DNA from: Alnus glutinosa
Lineage: Eukaryota; Streptophyta; Magnoliopsida; Fagales; Betulaceae
DNA length: 64,000 bases
Reading direction: 5' to 3'
NCBI RefSeq assembly: GCF_958979055.1
Contig: NC_084886.1
Span: forward strand, 50,675,654 to 50,739,653
Shown here: positions 24,998-36,557 of the stretch, in pieces
Layout: every line of letters starts with the position of its first letter
Numbering within the stretch: position 1 is the first letter of the stretch
Made by a program: the position numbers and the translations under genes
The notes under the pieces: model-generated
Databases searched by the model: none
Told to the model about the DNA's origin: nothing
The model's input: only the letters and a program-made list of their open reading frames with translations

Positions 24998-25807
24998 TGG
25001 GTAATTACCTTTTTTCCCCATGAACTACCAAAAAATGCGCAATGCCCCCATGAACTACCAACTCGACCAAAATAGAGCATTCAACTACCAAAGACAATCA
25101 TTTTCCTCCCTTCCGTCAGTCAAAGGGGTTAGGGGTAATTATCTTTTCCTCCCATGAACTACAAAAAAATACGCAATGCCCCCATGAACTACCAACTCGA
25201 CCAAAATAGAGCATTCAACTACCAAAGACAACAATTTTCCCTCCTTCCGTCAGTTAGAGGGGTTAAAAGAAACAGTCAACGAGTCATGTGCCGTTTTACA
25301 TGGGGGCATGTTGGAAGATAGTGGTAGTTCATGGGGGGAAAGAGGAAGATGGTGGTAGTTCATGGGGGGAAAGAGGAAGAAAATGAGGGTAAAACGTCGT
25401 GTGACGGTCACGTGACCCGTTGACCATTTGTTTTAACCTCTTTGACTGACGGAAGGGGGGAAAAGGGTTGTCTTTGGTAGTTGAATGCTCTATTTTGGTC
25501 GAGTTGGTAGTTCATGGGGGGAAAAGGTAATTACCCCAAGGAGTTAAAACAAACGGTCAACGGGTCATGTGCCGTTTTATATGGGGGCATGTTGGAAGAT
25601 GATAGTAGTTCATGGGGGAAAAAGAGGAAGATGGTGATAGTTCATAGGGGAAAAGAGGAAGAAAATGAGGGTAAAACGGCGTGTGACTGATGGAAGGGGG
25701 GAAAATGGTTATCTTTGGTAGTTGAATGCTCTATTTTGGTTGAGTTGGTAGTTCATGGGGGCATTGCGCATTTTTTGGTAGTTCATGGGGGGAAAAGGTA
25801 ATTACCC
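24998..25807. mobile_element. Self-nested palindromic MITE
   Basis: The outer element starts GGGTAATTACC and ends GGTAATTACCC. Its arms share ATGAACTACCA and AATAGAGCATTCAACTACCA and their complements. A second, nearly full-length copy of the same family (about 25134-25540) sits inside it, splitting the phrase that runs from AAAGGGGTTA (about 25131) to GGAGTTAAAAC (about 25541). Short internal repeats of GGTAGTTCATGGGGG account for the remaining structure. No coding sequence. Confidence 0.75.
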
Positions 25808-26224
25808 TTTTTTTTTTTTAAGATCAACTTTTGAATATTTATGGCTTACATGTAGGAAAACAAAGGGGAGCTGATACTTGCACAATAGGTTATCCACAAC
25901 TTGTGCACAACCTACTCACATAGGTGGGATCCACCCACTCAGATGGGCCCCACCCATGTGAGTGGTTGTGCACCAAGCTTTTTCCAAACAAATATAATGG
26001 TTGATCATAAAAAAAAAGTAGTTAGAGTTGTGCAAAATGTGTATAAGAGCTTTATCATTTTTGCAATCATACCTGTAAATTTTAAAAATTATCAATTTAG
26101 TATATCAATCTTTTTCATTTTTGTTAATTTCACAAATCCATTAGAATTTTCCTTTAAATCATTACGAATAAGTGTCAAAATTCATAAAATACCCATATTT
26201 TGTTTAAATCATTACGAATAGGAG

Positions 26225-26400
26225 AAATTATCCCTACACTAATTTCTCACAACAGCCCTACAACAAGTTGACATGGCTGGTAATATTTTATTATTTTTTT
26301 TGTTTTGTTTTGTTTTCTTTTTGTAAAAAAGTAATAAAATATTACCAGTCACGTCAGCTTGTTGTGGGGCTGTTGTGAGAAATGAGTGTAGGGATCATTT
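26225..26400. mobile_element. Fold-back MITE, about 175 bp
   Basis: Near-perfect inverted arms of about 65 bp. Left begins AAATTATCCCTACACTAATT and right, on the other strand, AAATGATCCCTACACTCATT. Both continue through TCTCACAACAGCCC and GGTAATATTTTATTA to a T-rich loop. No confident target duplication could be read. Confidence 0.7.
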
Positions 26401-26902
26401 TTCAATTAATAGACTGAAGAAAACAAATTGGCTTGTTTAGCAACACTTTTTATAACAGTTTTTTTTTTAGCAAAAAAGTAAAAGCATTAATAAACAATTC
26501 AAAACACAAATCACTTATAATCTATTTTAACATTTATGTCGCATCACAATCAAAGAACAAAATACACTATCTAAAAAGATTTATCAAACGATCCTATTTC
26601 ACTTCTTAAGGGTAATTTTGTCATTAAACCATTATTAATAGTTATCAAAATATTAATTTTACAGCTATACAAGATATATGATTTTTTTTTTTTTTTTAAA
26701 AAAAAAAAACTGAAGTTTGCCTTTTGAAACATAGTGATTTAAGTGTGATATAAATTAAAACTTAAAATGAAAACAAAATAATAACAATAATAATAATAAT
26801 AAAATTATGGTATATCCAAACATTAATAAAATAAACAATTATAATTAGGGATGAATTTATGGGGGGCAGTATAGGCCATGCCCCCCTCCCTCAATTTCTT
26901 AA

Positions 26903-26908
<6 letters not shown>

Positions 26909-26959
<51 letters not shown>
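26909..26959. repeat. AT dinucleotide microsatellite
   Basis: About 25 AT units in a row. Confidence 0.95.
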
Positions 26960-26961
<2 letters not shown>

Positions 26962-29900
26962 AAAAAGAAAATTAATCTACTGATCCTTATTAATAAAAAT
27001 TTTGGATTCTAATTGTTGCCCACAAGAGTTTGTGGTTCCTCTCTGATTAAAGTAATTGTGATTTAGAGTTGTTAATAATTAGAAATCATGAATGAATAAG
27101 ATACGTGTACAGTTGTACTACACATTTGTCTCCAAGTGCATTTTGTAGTACAGAAAGATACTCTCAACACCCAGAGGCTTTAATTGGAGATGGACATATC
27201 TAGGGTTGGTCCAAAGCAGGTGGAGACCCACTTGGAAACAAGTGGCATGCCACGTCACATTGGAATACCCGTGTTGTTGCTAACGAGGACATGGTGTGGA
27301 TCTTTCTCTAAATAATAATACGACCAGATAAATTGAATGCATTCATGCCATTTAAGGCTTTGTTTGGGCATGTCATTAGCCAAATTCTTAATGTGACATA
27401 TTGTCCCATGCACCACACCATGTGCCACGCCTGTATTTTTGTCATTTCTTCTTTTCTTTTCTTTTTTTTTTTTGGAAGATGACAATTTTTTTTTTTAAAA
27501 AGCTACTACATCCTGTCACGTTAGTATAGTGAGATAAAAGTGGGATATTTATATATCATTTATCTTAAAAATATATTGAATTGACATTTGTCCTTAGTGC
27601 ATAGGATTTTCACATGCATTTTTTTTTTTTGAAAATCACAAGCTTATTAAAAATGCATATAAGAATTAATCACATGCTCTAAAGACGAACACCAATTTAA
27701 TTAATAAACTGGGTTGAAATACTTTTTTAAAGATAGGGGAAAATGTTTCTTTCTTTTCAACTATTCTAGATCGATCTCTTGTATCATAAACTATATGTTG
27801 AAACATGCACATTTGAGTGGTATGATTGGTTAAATAATTGAGTAATCCCATTGGTCTCACATGCATGAAAGATTCCATATATAATATGTTGATGTTCATG
27901 TTGTCTAGAAAAATTGGCAGATAATTATTATTTTTGCTTTCTCAGATATTTCTCCCCCTTGCAAATCATATGAAATCCATACCTGTCCATAATTTAGATT
28001 TGATTTGATCACTAGATGTCAGTTCTATTGAAACTCAATATATTATTGTTTTTTTTGTTCCCGAAATTCATTTCTTTTCACAATCAAGTCACCTATAATT
28101 TATCAAAGATTTTTTAATAATTCTCAAACCGAAGTGTTAAATAGTATGTCTTTTTTTTCTTCTTTTTTTTAATAGATAAAGTGTTAAATAGTATGTCAAA
28201 TTCATATATTGTTGTCGTTTTTCAGAATTTGGTAAAAGGTTTTTTGTTGTTTTTCGGGTTTTCTTTTTTCTTTGTTTCAATTTCACCAAATAATTATTAA
28301 AAAAATTTTTTTTAAAAAAAAAAAAAAAAAAACCCTACTTTGAAAACTCCGAATTGTCTACAAGCACTTACGCCACTTTCACTTCTTTTATTGAACTATT
28401 TTTAGGAAATTTTGACCAAAAAATAAAAAAGAATTTTTGGGAAAAAGAGATTAAAAGAATAAGTTGCCCAATAAAATAAGATATTAGTGGCTTAATTAAT
28501 TCACATATGAGTGCGATATTGTAATTCCAAGACCCAAAAAGAAAAAGAAAAATCTCTAAACACAACATAACATAACCAATGATTTCTTTATTTTATTTTT
28601 TTATTTTTTTAACCAATGATTTCAGGTGACCAAGCTAAGATGCATGATGATTAATGCTGCCCACCTAGCTTTTCGTCCTATTATCAACTCGTTAATCATA
28701 GAAAAAATTGCTCCAAATTCTTGAAGCGATGGAAGGCCCAAATCCAAACAAGCTATTCCTTTCAACAATCTACGGATCAATCAATAATTTTGTCCTACGC
28801 ATCAAACGTTTTATTGTTAGTCTCTTACAACACGTCAATCATCAAAGCAGGAAATCCTTTGCTCAAAATTCAAGCCTCTTTGTGCCCTTAATAGTGGAAG
28901 CTTGCGCTTGCTTGTCAGTTTGCTTCATTTGCTGGGATGCAATACCATTATTGTCATTTTGCTTCATTTGGGACCATAAAAGGAGAACTCTAGAAAGATC
29001 ACAACATTTTTTTTCATCCCAAAAAAAAAAAATAATATATCTTTTTTGGATAAGGGAAAAAGAAATGATACTTCATACTTATAATTATTTTTTTATTTTT
29101 TGTAAGTTTCTAATAATTTATTCTTGTAGGTGTCATGTACTGAAATTCCAAACTGAAAAATCAATTGGGCGAGTGCGAAAGGAGCACCATCAACGGACAA
29201 GAGAGCCCTTGCAGATGGATGGTGTCATTGGTTTGTGTCAGTGTGCACAAACAACCTAAAAGTCATCTCCTTGGAGACAATTTACATGCATATAACTTGT
29301 ACATATTTTATACATTGTTTTTTAAAATTAATTATTAAATTTGTAGGACCCACATGTAAATTATTGTGGATTTTACGAATCTAACGATTGATTTATAAAA
29401 ATAATGCACAAAAACAAATATACAAATAGTGTGTAAAAATCATTTCTCTCTTCCTTCTCTTCTCTGCTCTCCTAACTCCCAAGGCCGAAGTAATTGTAAA
29501 AGTTTAGAATCAGCTGATGCGAACTGGAGTCATTTTCTTAGGTTGGGCTAAAACGACCTGCCCCAGAACAGGACAATGGGTGTGGGTGCCCCAACCGAGC
29601 CCACCGCCTTTTTGTGGAAAAGGGCATGCGAGGGTGACCCACGTGTCATATGCAGACACGTGTCATGTGCAGGTGGCATTATGCAGAGATTGAATTGAAA
29701 GGTCCATTTGTCTTCACATTCAGATTTTGTCCAATGCGCTATCGCCGTTGGGGAATCCTACTTGGGGAGACACCCGGCTACAGATCCATTTTCCAAAGAC
29801 AAAATGGAAATAATTTTTTTTGAATGATGATGATAAACAGAGCTGGGTAGTGGCCATTATAGGCACATCTTGGACCAGAAACAACCCTGGATTAGACGCC

Positions 29901-30680
29901 TGCACTATTTATTTGGTCACGTGCTAAAGAACAAACAAACAAACAGGTGATCTTAAGTACCTAACTTTTTAGTATATCCCAAAGTGTTTGATGTTTACAA
30001 CGAAACTACAACTCCACCACACTGTTGAGGTGCCCTGTGATATTAGACGAAAAGAAAAAGGCAAACTTATACCTAACTAGTTATGCTTTTTGGTCACGTT
30101 TTCAGAATTTGCTTAGTCCCCCACCTAAGCATCTTATGTAAAAGGCTACAGCAAGTGCCCCCTTTTTCGTCGATGGAGACCGTGAGAATCATTATTCCCT
30201 GCACAGCAACCACCGGGCACCCACTCAAGTCCAGTCAATTTCAATACGATCTTCCCCGCTATGGCAACCAATTGTTGGATTGCATAAAAAAAAAAAAAAA
30301 ACACCCCCCACCATTTTCAGGAGGGTTTTTTTCTTAGACGGCCAAGAAATCACTGTATATTTTGTATTTTTAATGTTAGAAAAAAAAATGCCTCGAGTAA
30401 AAAACTATAGACTAAAATGTTCTAATGAAATTTCATACAGGGTCATCGTCAGTTGATCCAAGCTAACAACTACATATTAACAACTGAAAACATCGACCCA
30501 AACTGAGGTCGAACTTGGACAACATAGGCTTCGAACCATCCCGACCAAATTTGTGTCGTAGAACATTAAACAAATTTCTTTTTTAATTCTAGTACTTTTT
30601 CTCATTTTGAAGAAATGGAAAGCTATATAAATGTTACAAAAGCCTGGGCTCGGCCCAAAGTTCGATGGGCCAAAATAATG
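26960..30680. other. Long gene-poor stretch
   Basis: About 3.7 kb of AT-rich sequence. An open frame at 28708-29259 (183 codons, plus) runs through A- and T-rich tracts, resembles nothing I know and has no clear start context. The 29.5-30.3 kb part is less AT-rich, with repeated CACGTGTCAT-like strings near 29640-29670, but gives no recognisable protein. Confidence 0.45.
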
Positions 30681-30683
30681 AAC

Positions 30684-33600
30684 CTAGCCCTGTTTTGAAA
30701 AGTCCACCTCCGGATGCTGCAGCAAATCAAAGATTAATTATTAGAGCACTTGAAAAATTACTTGTTGAGGAGGGATTCAACAATCAAAGGATTCAGTATT
30801 TACCTCAGCCATGAATTTCTTCAGAATCTCCTGTTTCTGCATCTCATCACCACTAGTTGGGAGGCCCATCAACTTCTTCCTCTGATCAAACTGTACCAAA
30901 AGCACAAGAAACTCCGGAATCATAAACTACTTTATCAAGAGCAAAACAAAGACACCAACCAGTTAAATAACTTCCTGAGGCCCCTGGAAGTAATGACAAA
31001 GGTCAATCCCTGGCTGCCTTCGTATCAAAGGTCATGAATTTATGCCAAGAGCAGCAATTTTTCGAGGCATTAGTTTATGAGAGTAGCTTTCTACTGATGG
31101 CGAACTTCAAAGGAGGAATACACTATTGGGGATGGCAACAGTTGGACACCGTGCACGGTTATATGGTTTTAATTTCAGATTCCACATACACTACTTCACT
31201 TTTCACAATTTTGAAAGAATATTAATTAATGAAATATAAACAATAACTGTAAAATTACCTTGATTTCCCTGCCGAAGTTCCTCTTTTTCCTCTTATTCCT
31301 GTATCTGGAGAGCTTTTCCTGGCGGTCTTCAGTAACGCATGAAGAGGAGGCAACACCAAACCAGCACTGCCCGAACCCATCCCTTGCATGCAACCACACC
31401 AATGCACCAAATGCAAAGACCGTCAATTCCAAACCGTCTTTCCTAGCATCTAACATTAGATAAAGCATAATAATTTCTGAACAAAACAGACCTGATTACC
31501 TATACTTCAATTTAACTAAATCAATTTAACGATATGAGTCTCAAATCCACTAGAAAGAGTAACCCCTTCCTATATTCCAGGGTCATGTGTCCTGTTTTCC
31601 TTCTTGTCCTCTCTGCCTTTAATTAATTATTATTACTTTTCTTAAAATCATGCATAACCTCTTCTAAAACCTGATCTTCATGGATAGATTAACTGCTGTT
31701 TCATTGTTTTAAGCCATTAAAAGCTGTATTACAAAATATAATTATGTCAGAACACGATGTAAATTAAGTCTTACCTTAATGTCTCTTTGACTAAATTCTC
31801 TCTGCATCCTGTAAACTGCACCAAAATCCATCCCAGGAAAATCCAGGAAATTTGGTTTCACTGCAGCTCCATGCATCCACTCCAATGAGCTTAAACATTC
31901 TGAGCTGACACTATTCTGAAATGGTACATCAGGAAGTGGTTTGTTTTCTTGAATTTGGTTTTCAGCAGTCCCCGAAAGAGGAATCTTCATACCAAGGACT
32001 TTCGAGAGAGGTGATTCTATTCCTGCTTTTTCCAAGAGATCTTCCCTGCACTCACAGAAAACATCACTCAAAAGCGGCTCACTTTGGAGTGATTCAATGC
32101 CTGCAACCTTGAGTCCTTGGGTGGAGATAACATCTTCCCCAGAAGATATCATTGAGATGGCTGCTGTCATGGGATCAAGGCCCACAACTGGTTCTCCAAT
32201 GAATGGTTCCGGAGCTTTGAATAGATCCCTTTCTCCACCCAGGCCATATTCTGATACGGTAGATGTATGAACCAGGTTACCCTGCATTACACAAAGGGGA
32301 AAAGAAATGAACAAATAGCAAGAAGAAAAAAGGAAGAAAATGTTGACTGAAACACCTTGATATTGACACCAATCTCAGATAGAAAGATGAAGTAATGATC
32401 AGTGAACAATTTTAGGACATGTATTGATCGCTTCCATGTATAATCTTGTAAGAAGATTGTAATAAAAGCAATAGTACCCAAAACATTTTCTTAACCATCG
32501 TGGTTTGCCGACTAGGTCATAGAAAGTTATTGAAAAAACAAAGGATGTCTTATTCAAAGGCCTAATCAGATTTCCTGGTTTCTACTCAAAAGCATGTTCA
32601 TGGTTTAACTGGTGCTGATTTAAAAATATCTCAATAAGATCTAGCTGGTATTGTACCAAAAAGCTGGTGAATATTGAACTACGTGATTATTTTGATATAT
32701 AATATAGGTTTGAACTTTTGCTATATTAATATGAGAGGTCCACCCTAAGTCTTAACCCTTGTCTGATTGTTGCTAGCTGTAAACATAAGCGGCGATTTAT
32801 CAATTTATTTTTCGTTGAAAAGAACAAGAAAAAAAATACAGAAAATAAATTAGTATTAGCTGTAAAAGGAAGAGAGAAAGATAGATTCTGTGTTCCAATT
32901 TGATCATCAAATTATTCAAATTCCCTTTCGATGTGGTGAGGCCTATTCCTCCACATTCCAAATTCGATTTGACAAACAGTATTTTAGTATCAACCTAACT
33001 TTTGTCCTTTTCTCAAACTTAAAGCATAAAGCAGAGAATAACTCTTTTTCCGTGGAATGAAATGGAAAGGAGGAAGACTTGAAAGTAAACCTTTTGGTAA
33101 GCAGTAAGTGCGAGAAGAGTTTCCAATACTAACGTTTGATTCTCTTTAACATGCTTTTTACACTAAGTTTGTTTCCCATGTAACAAGGAAAAAAAAAATG
33201 CTAGACCTACAACTAATCTAGAACTATATACAACTTGCTAACACGAGTCAACATATGATTGAAGGGCGTTAAAAAAAATTTAGTCGCTTGCGTGGCTCCA
33301 ATTACATGCTAACACATGTCAAAAAGTTGGAAAGGAATTATTGGTCTAACATTATCCAGAAACCATATAAATCTATATGAGTTTCCTCTTCTTCTTTTTG
33401 TTGGGTTGTACAGACAATGGAGGGAAAAAATAGAAGAAAAAGAATTCAATGCCTTTTCTCCTCATGTGCAAACACAACAGCTGAAAAATGGTATATATAT
33501 TACTTGTTTTTCCTTCTGTCAATGGACCAAATACTGTGATAATTTCTTTCAGAAGTTTCTTAGAATAACATATAATTCCTTTTAAATGAAAATTTCCAGT

Positions 33601-34260
33601 AAAAAAGACTTACAAATTTAGCCAAAAAGAACCTAAAACCTGAAAATTGCACGAGATTAGGCATTTTAGATCCCCAATATCGCAAAAAAAAAAAAAAAAG
33701 CAGGATTCTACACTCTCTCAATGAAGACGCACAAACCTTATCAATTTTAAGCAATTTAAAACTACTTGCAGCAAGATTAAGCTAACTAAGACCTATTACA
33801 GTAGAACACTAATCCCAACATGAAATTGCAGCAATCCGAAGGGTAATAACAATAACCGAAACGGAAAAGCTACAAGAGTAACAATTTTTCAAGGATTCGT
33901 TTAGCGTGAAAATGAAGGCATGTGATCGAGAGAAAGTAAATCGAGCAATAATTTCAGAGAACCGAGTTGTAAAGGAATGTAAAATATGCTTTGTTTGGAC
34001 CTCTTACTTTCCGAGCAATTTCGAGGGGCGAGATTTCGACGACGTCGGGGTCCATCAACGCGGAGCTGTTCTCGGAGAACAATCTTTGCTAAAATATTAC
34101 GAAAGAGACATAGACAGAGACAGAGACGGAGAAGGAGAGTTAGAGAAAGCAGAGGGAGAAACGGCAAGAAATTGAAGGACTTACAGGAGCAGAGGCGGAG
34201 GAACAGCAGTTTTACTTCCCGGTGACGTTCGATTCTCTTGAATGGGGAAATGAGGGATTT
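30684..34260 (-). pseudogene. Rearranged CCT-BOBBER1 chimeric locus (pseudogene or new fusion gene)
   Basis: On the minus strand, in order: a leader ending at a GT donor (34185); a 96-bp intron; an exon 34088-34008 with ATG at 34055 coding MDPDVVEISPLEIARK; a copy of CCT exon 2 (32281-31775, 169 codons, canonical splice sites, no stop); a copy of CCT exon 3 (ends 31259, homologous only to about 31334); a copy of BOBBER1 exon 5 (30890-30804, 29 codons); and a copy of BOBBER1 exon 6 (30716-30684, ending in TAG). CCT exon 4, which carries the second half of the CCT motif, and BOBBER1 exons 1-4 are absent. All listed boundaries are phase 0 if exon 3 starts at 31366, so a frame of about 260 codons is possible. 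The first exon is of unknown origin; it recalls the N termini of PFU-type E2 enzymes only weakly. Whether it is transcribed is unknown. Confidence 0.5.
33185..33350. mobile_element. Small fold-back MITE (copy B)
   Basis: Diverged counterpart of 17640-17815; shares ATGCTAACACATGTCAAAAA and the preceding CTCCAAT. Confidence 0.45.
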
Positions 34261-34612
34261 TGTCGATAGCTGTCTTAATCACTTTTCGTGTTCTATCCTG
34301 AATGGAGGACACAAATACAACAACAACAACCTTCCTATAAAATAAAAGTTATTCTAAAAGTTATTTCTCTAAAAGTTATTCTCCCTAAAATATATTGTAA
34401 AAGTGAAGTTCTCCGATCCAAGACTTCGGTGTTCATGTCGATCCGTTAGTCCCTTTATTACACGTGGCACACCAAGAATTCAACACTTGGCGGTCAAATT
34501 TTGTACTAAAATTTAGCAGACAAATAATGAAACAGATTTTCTTAAAAAATAAAGTTATAATTCAGTCAATTAAATTTATATCTATTTAAAAAATATATAA
34601 TTTTCATATTTA

Positions 34613-34651
<39 letters not shown>

Positions 34652-34889
34652 TAATAAATAAAAGAAGAACGGCGGGACACGGTTGAACTCGAATTTGGGA
34701 ACCCATTTCTGCACTTTCGCTGACTTTGTTAATGGAGGAGATGAAGTGAATTTAGTCATTCCTTTTGCAAGCTTGTTATTTAGCATCTAACAAGCCCAAC
34801 TTTTCTTACAAGAAAAGGAAGTAGATACTCTTCCTACCCCACTTTGTCTTCTAATTTAGGTTATGATTTAAATGATTAGGATCACTATT

Positions 34890-35004
34890 ATATATAATTT
34901 TTTTTTTTTTACATGTTCAAACAAGAGGGAGGAGATGAGATTCAAACTAGTGACCTCCGCTTCTGAGGCGTGGTCCCTAGTTGATTGAGCTATCCAATTG
35001 GGAC
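34890..35004 (-). mobile_element. tRNA-like SINE inserted only in duplicate B
   Basis: On the minus strand it starts GGTCCCAATTGGATAGCTCA (A-box region), continues with GGTCACTAGTTTGAATCTC (B-box region) and ends in ACATGT plus an A tract. It is flanked by CACTATT at 34883-34889 and 35005-35011, with following bases TAT also shared after one mismatch. Copy A at about 19150 has the uninterrupted site CACTATTATAT, an empty-site control. Confidence 0.8.
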
Positions 35005-35351
35005 CACTATTCTATTTTCTGGGGTAGAACTTTGGTAGAGCTTATGAAATTTAAGGTGAGCATCTTCACCCCAATTCCCATTTTTAGGTTTTTTATTTTT
35101 TTTTTTCGCCCTCGTTTTAAGATTTAAGGGGAACGTGAACTAGAGCTATAAAAAATCCTTATAATTAAAAACATGCATACATTTTTTTCAAAAATAGCAC
35201 AAGACTATATATATAGTTCTTTAATTGTTATAACGTAATGCGAGGAATTACAAAAAAAAAAAAAAAAAGACTTCGGTCGACAGTTTTATCTGAAAAGTTT
35301 GTATAGAAAAGGGAAAAAGACAGAAAAGGAAGGAAAAGAAGACGAACAAGA

Positions 35352-35384
<33 letters not shown>

Positions 35385-35393
<9 letters not shown>

Positions 35394-35760
35394 CCCCTTG
35401 TGTCAGTGATAGGGAGAAAATACATAATTAAAGCTAATGAAAACGTATTGGAAAAGGAAAGCTCGGAAAAATACCTGTTGAGTTGATTTTTATTTTTTAT
35501 TTTTTTTCCTGAAGCAGCGAGGCGAGCATTTTAAATAGAAGAAGAAGAAGAAGGCTTGCATGAACTCAACGTGCTTGAACTGAAATGTGGCAAAGGCTTT
35601 GCAAATGTGTCGAAGGCTTTTAGACGCGCGGGGGAAGAAAATTGAAAAGTGGCGATGCATGGCTTCAATTATTCTCTGCAACGTGTAAGGGGAGAAAATC
35701 CAATCTGTCGCGATAGAACTGAAAGGTGGAAAAAAGGCATGCGTGTGGTTTAAAAACAAA
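35385..35760 (-). promoter_or_regulatory. Promoter-like segment with TATA box and splice donor
   Basis: On the minus strand CTATTTAAAATGC (about 35529-35541) lies where a TATA box should be. It is followed by a short leader and AACAG before GTATTTTT (donor at about 35475). No coding exon was found downstream. A similar arrangement exists at 42.8-42.9 kb. A TA microsatellite lies at 35360-35389, downstream of the donor. Confidence 0.3.
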
Positions 35761-35835
35761 ATTTTGTTTCCTTAATCAAACGACACCGTCCAAGAAAATT
35801 GGATAATAATTCTATCTTCTTCTTCTTCTTTCTCC

Positions 35836-35874
<39 letters not shown>

Positions 35875-36557
35875 TAATAATAATAATATAAAAATTTATA
35901 CGAGCATTAGAAGAGAATTCAAAAGAAATACCAAAAAAAAAATCATTTAGTCTTTTCTAATGATGCTAAAAATATTCTGAATTTTTCTGAGGTATTATAT
36001 CCTTCCTTCCTTACAAAAATTTCTTCCTCGAAATTTGTCTAGCGAATCTTATAATTACCTTCTATGGATGTAAGGTCATCATTATGGGATTAGGCAATAA
36101 TTGTACCTGAGAAAAGCTATGCAGATGTACGTTGAATGGGATCCGATTAATGTTGCTTAAATTCTAGTTAATGGGTACCAAAAATTCTGGTTTGATTATT
36201 CTGTTGGTTTGTTGGTAAACATGTACTGATCATAGAAGAAAAACCAAATGGGTAAGGTGTTTTAGGTTGATGTTGTGAAAAATTTTGGGATTGCTTGGAG
36301 CTTAAAATCGGTTGGGGCATTGTGGTCTTATTTATTCTTTCCAATGATTATAACCAAATATTGCAGAATGTTGGGATGTTAATTGCTTGAACTTTTCCAG
36401 ATTATAGCCATATGAGTATTAATTATGTGGGCTTCATTTTGGTTGATCTTATAAGGAAAAGTTTTGAGTTATTTTGATTAAAAGTATATTAGAATGGGTT
36501 GTGGATTAGTTTGATTATGAATTTAAAAGTATTACACACAGATTAAAGAGAGTTTCT

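Larger units (their letters stand above)
30995..35060. repeat. Segmental duplication, copy B (degenerate)
   Basis: Shortened, diverged copy of 10.33-19.19 kb in the same orientation. It lacks the counterpart of 11.87-16.98 kb, where copy B has only about 70 bp (32408-32475). It has a replaced segment at about 31340-31590 and carries its own SINE insertion at 34.89 kb. Its left border joins a fragment of BOBBER1 intron 4/exon 5 at about 30963-30995. Confidence 0.85.

Noticed and set aside
28708-29259. 183-codon plus-strand open frame
   Set aside because: Crosses A- and T-rich runs, has no recognisable domain or exon signals, and composition equals the intergenic background.
30083-30337. 84-codon plus-strand frame in less AT-rich sequence
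   Set aside because: No family resemblance, ends in an A tract, no splice or promoter context.
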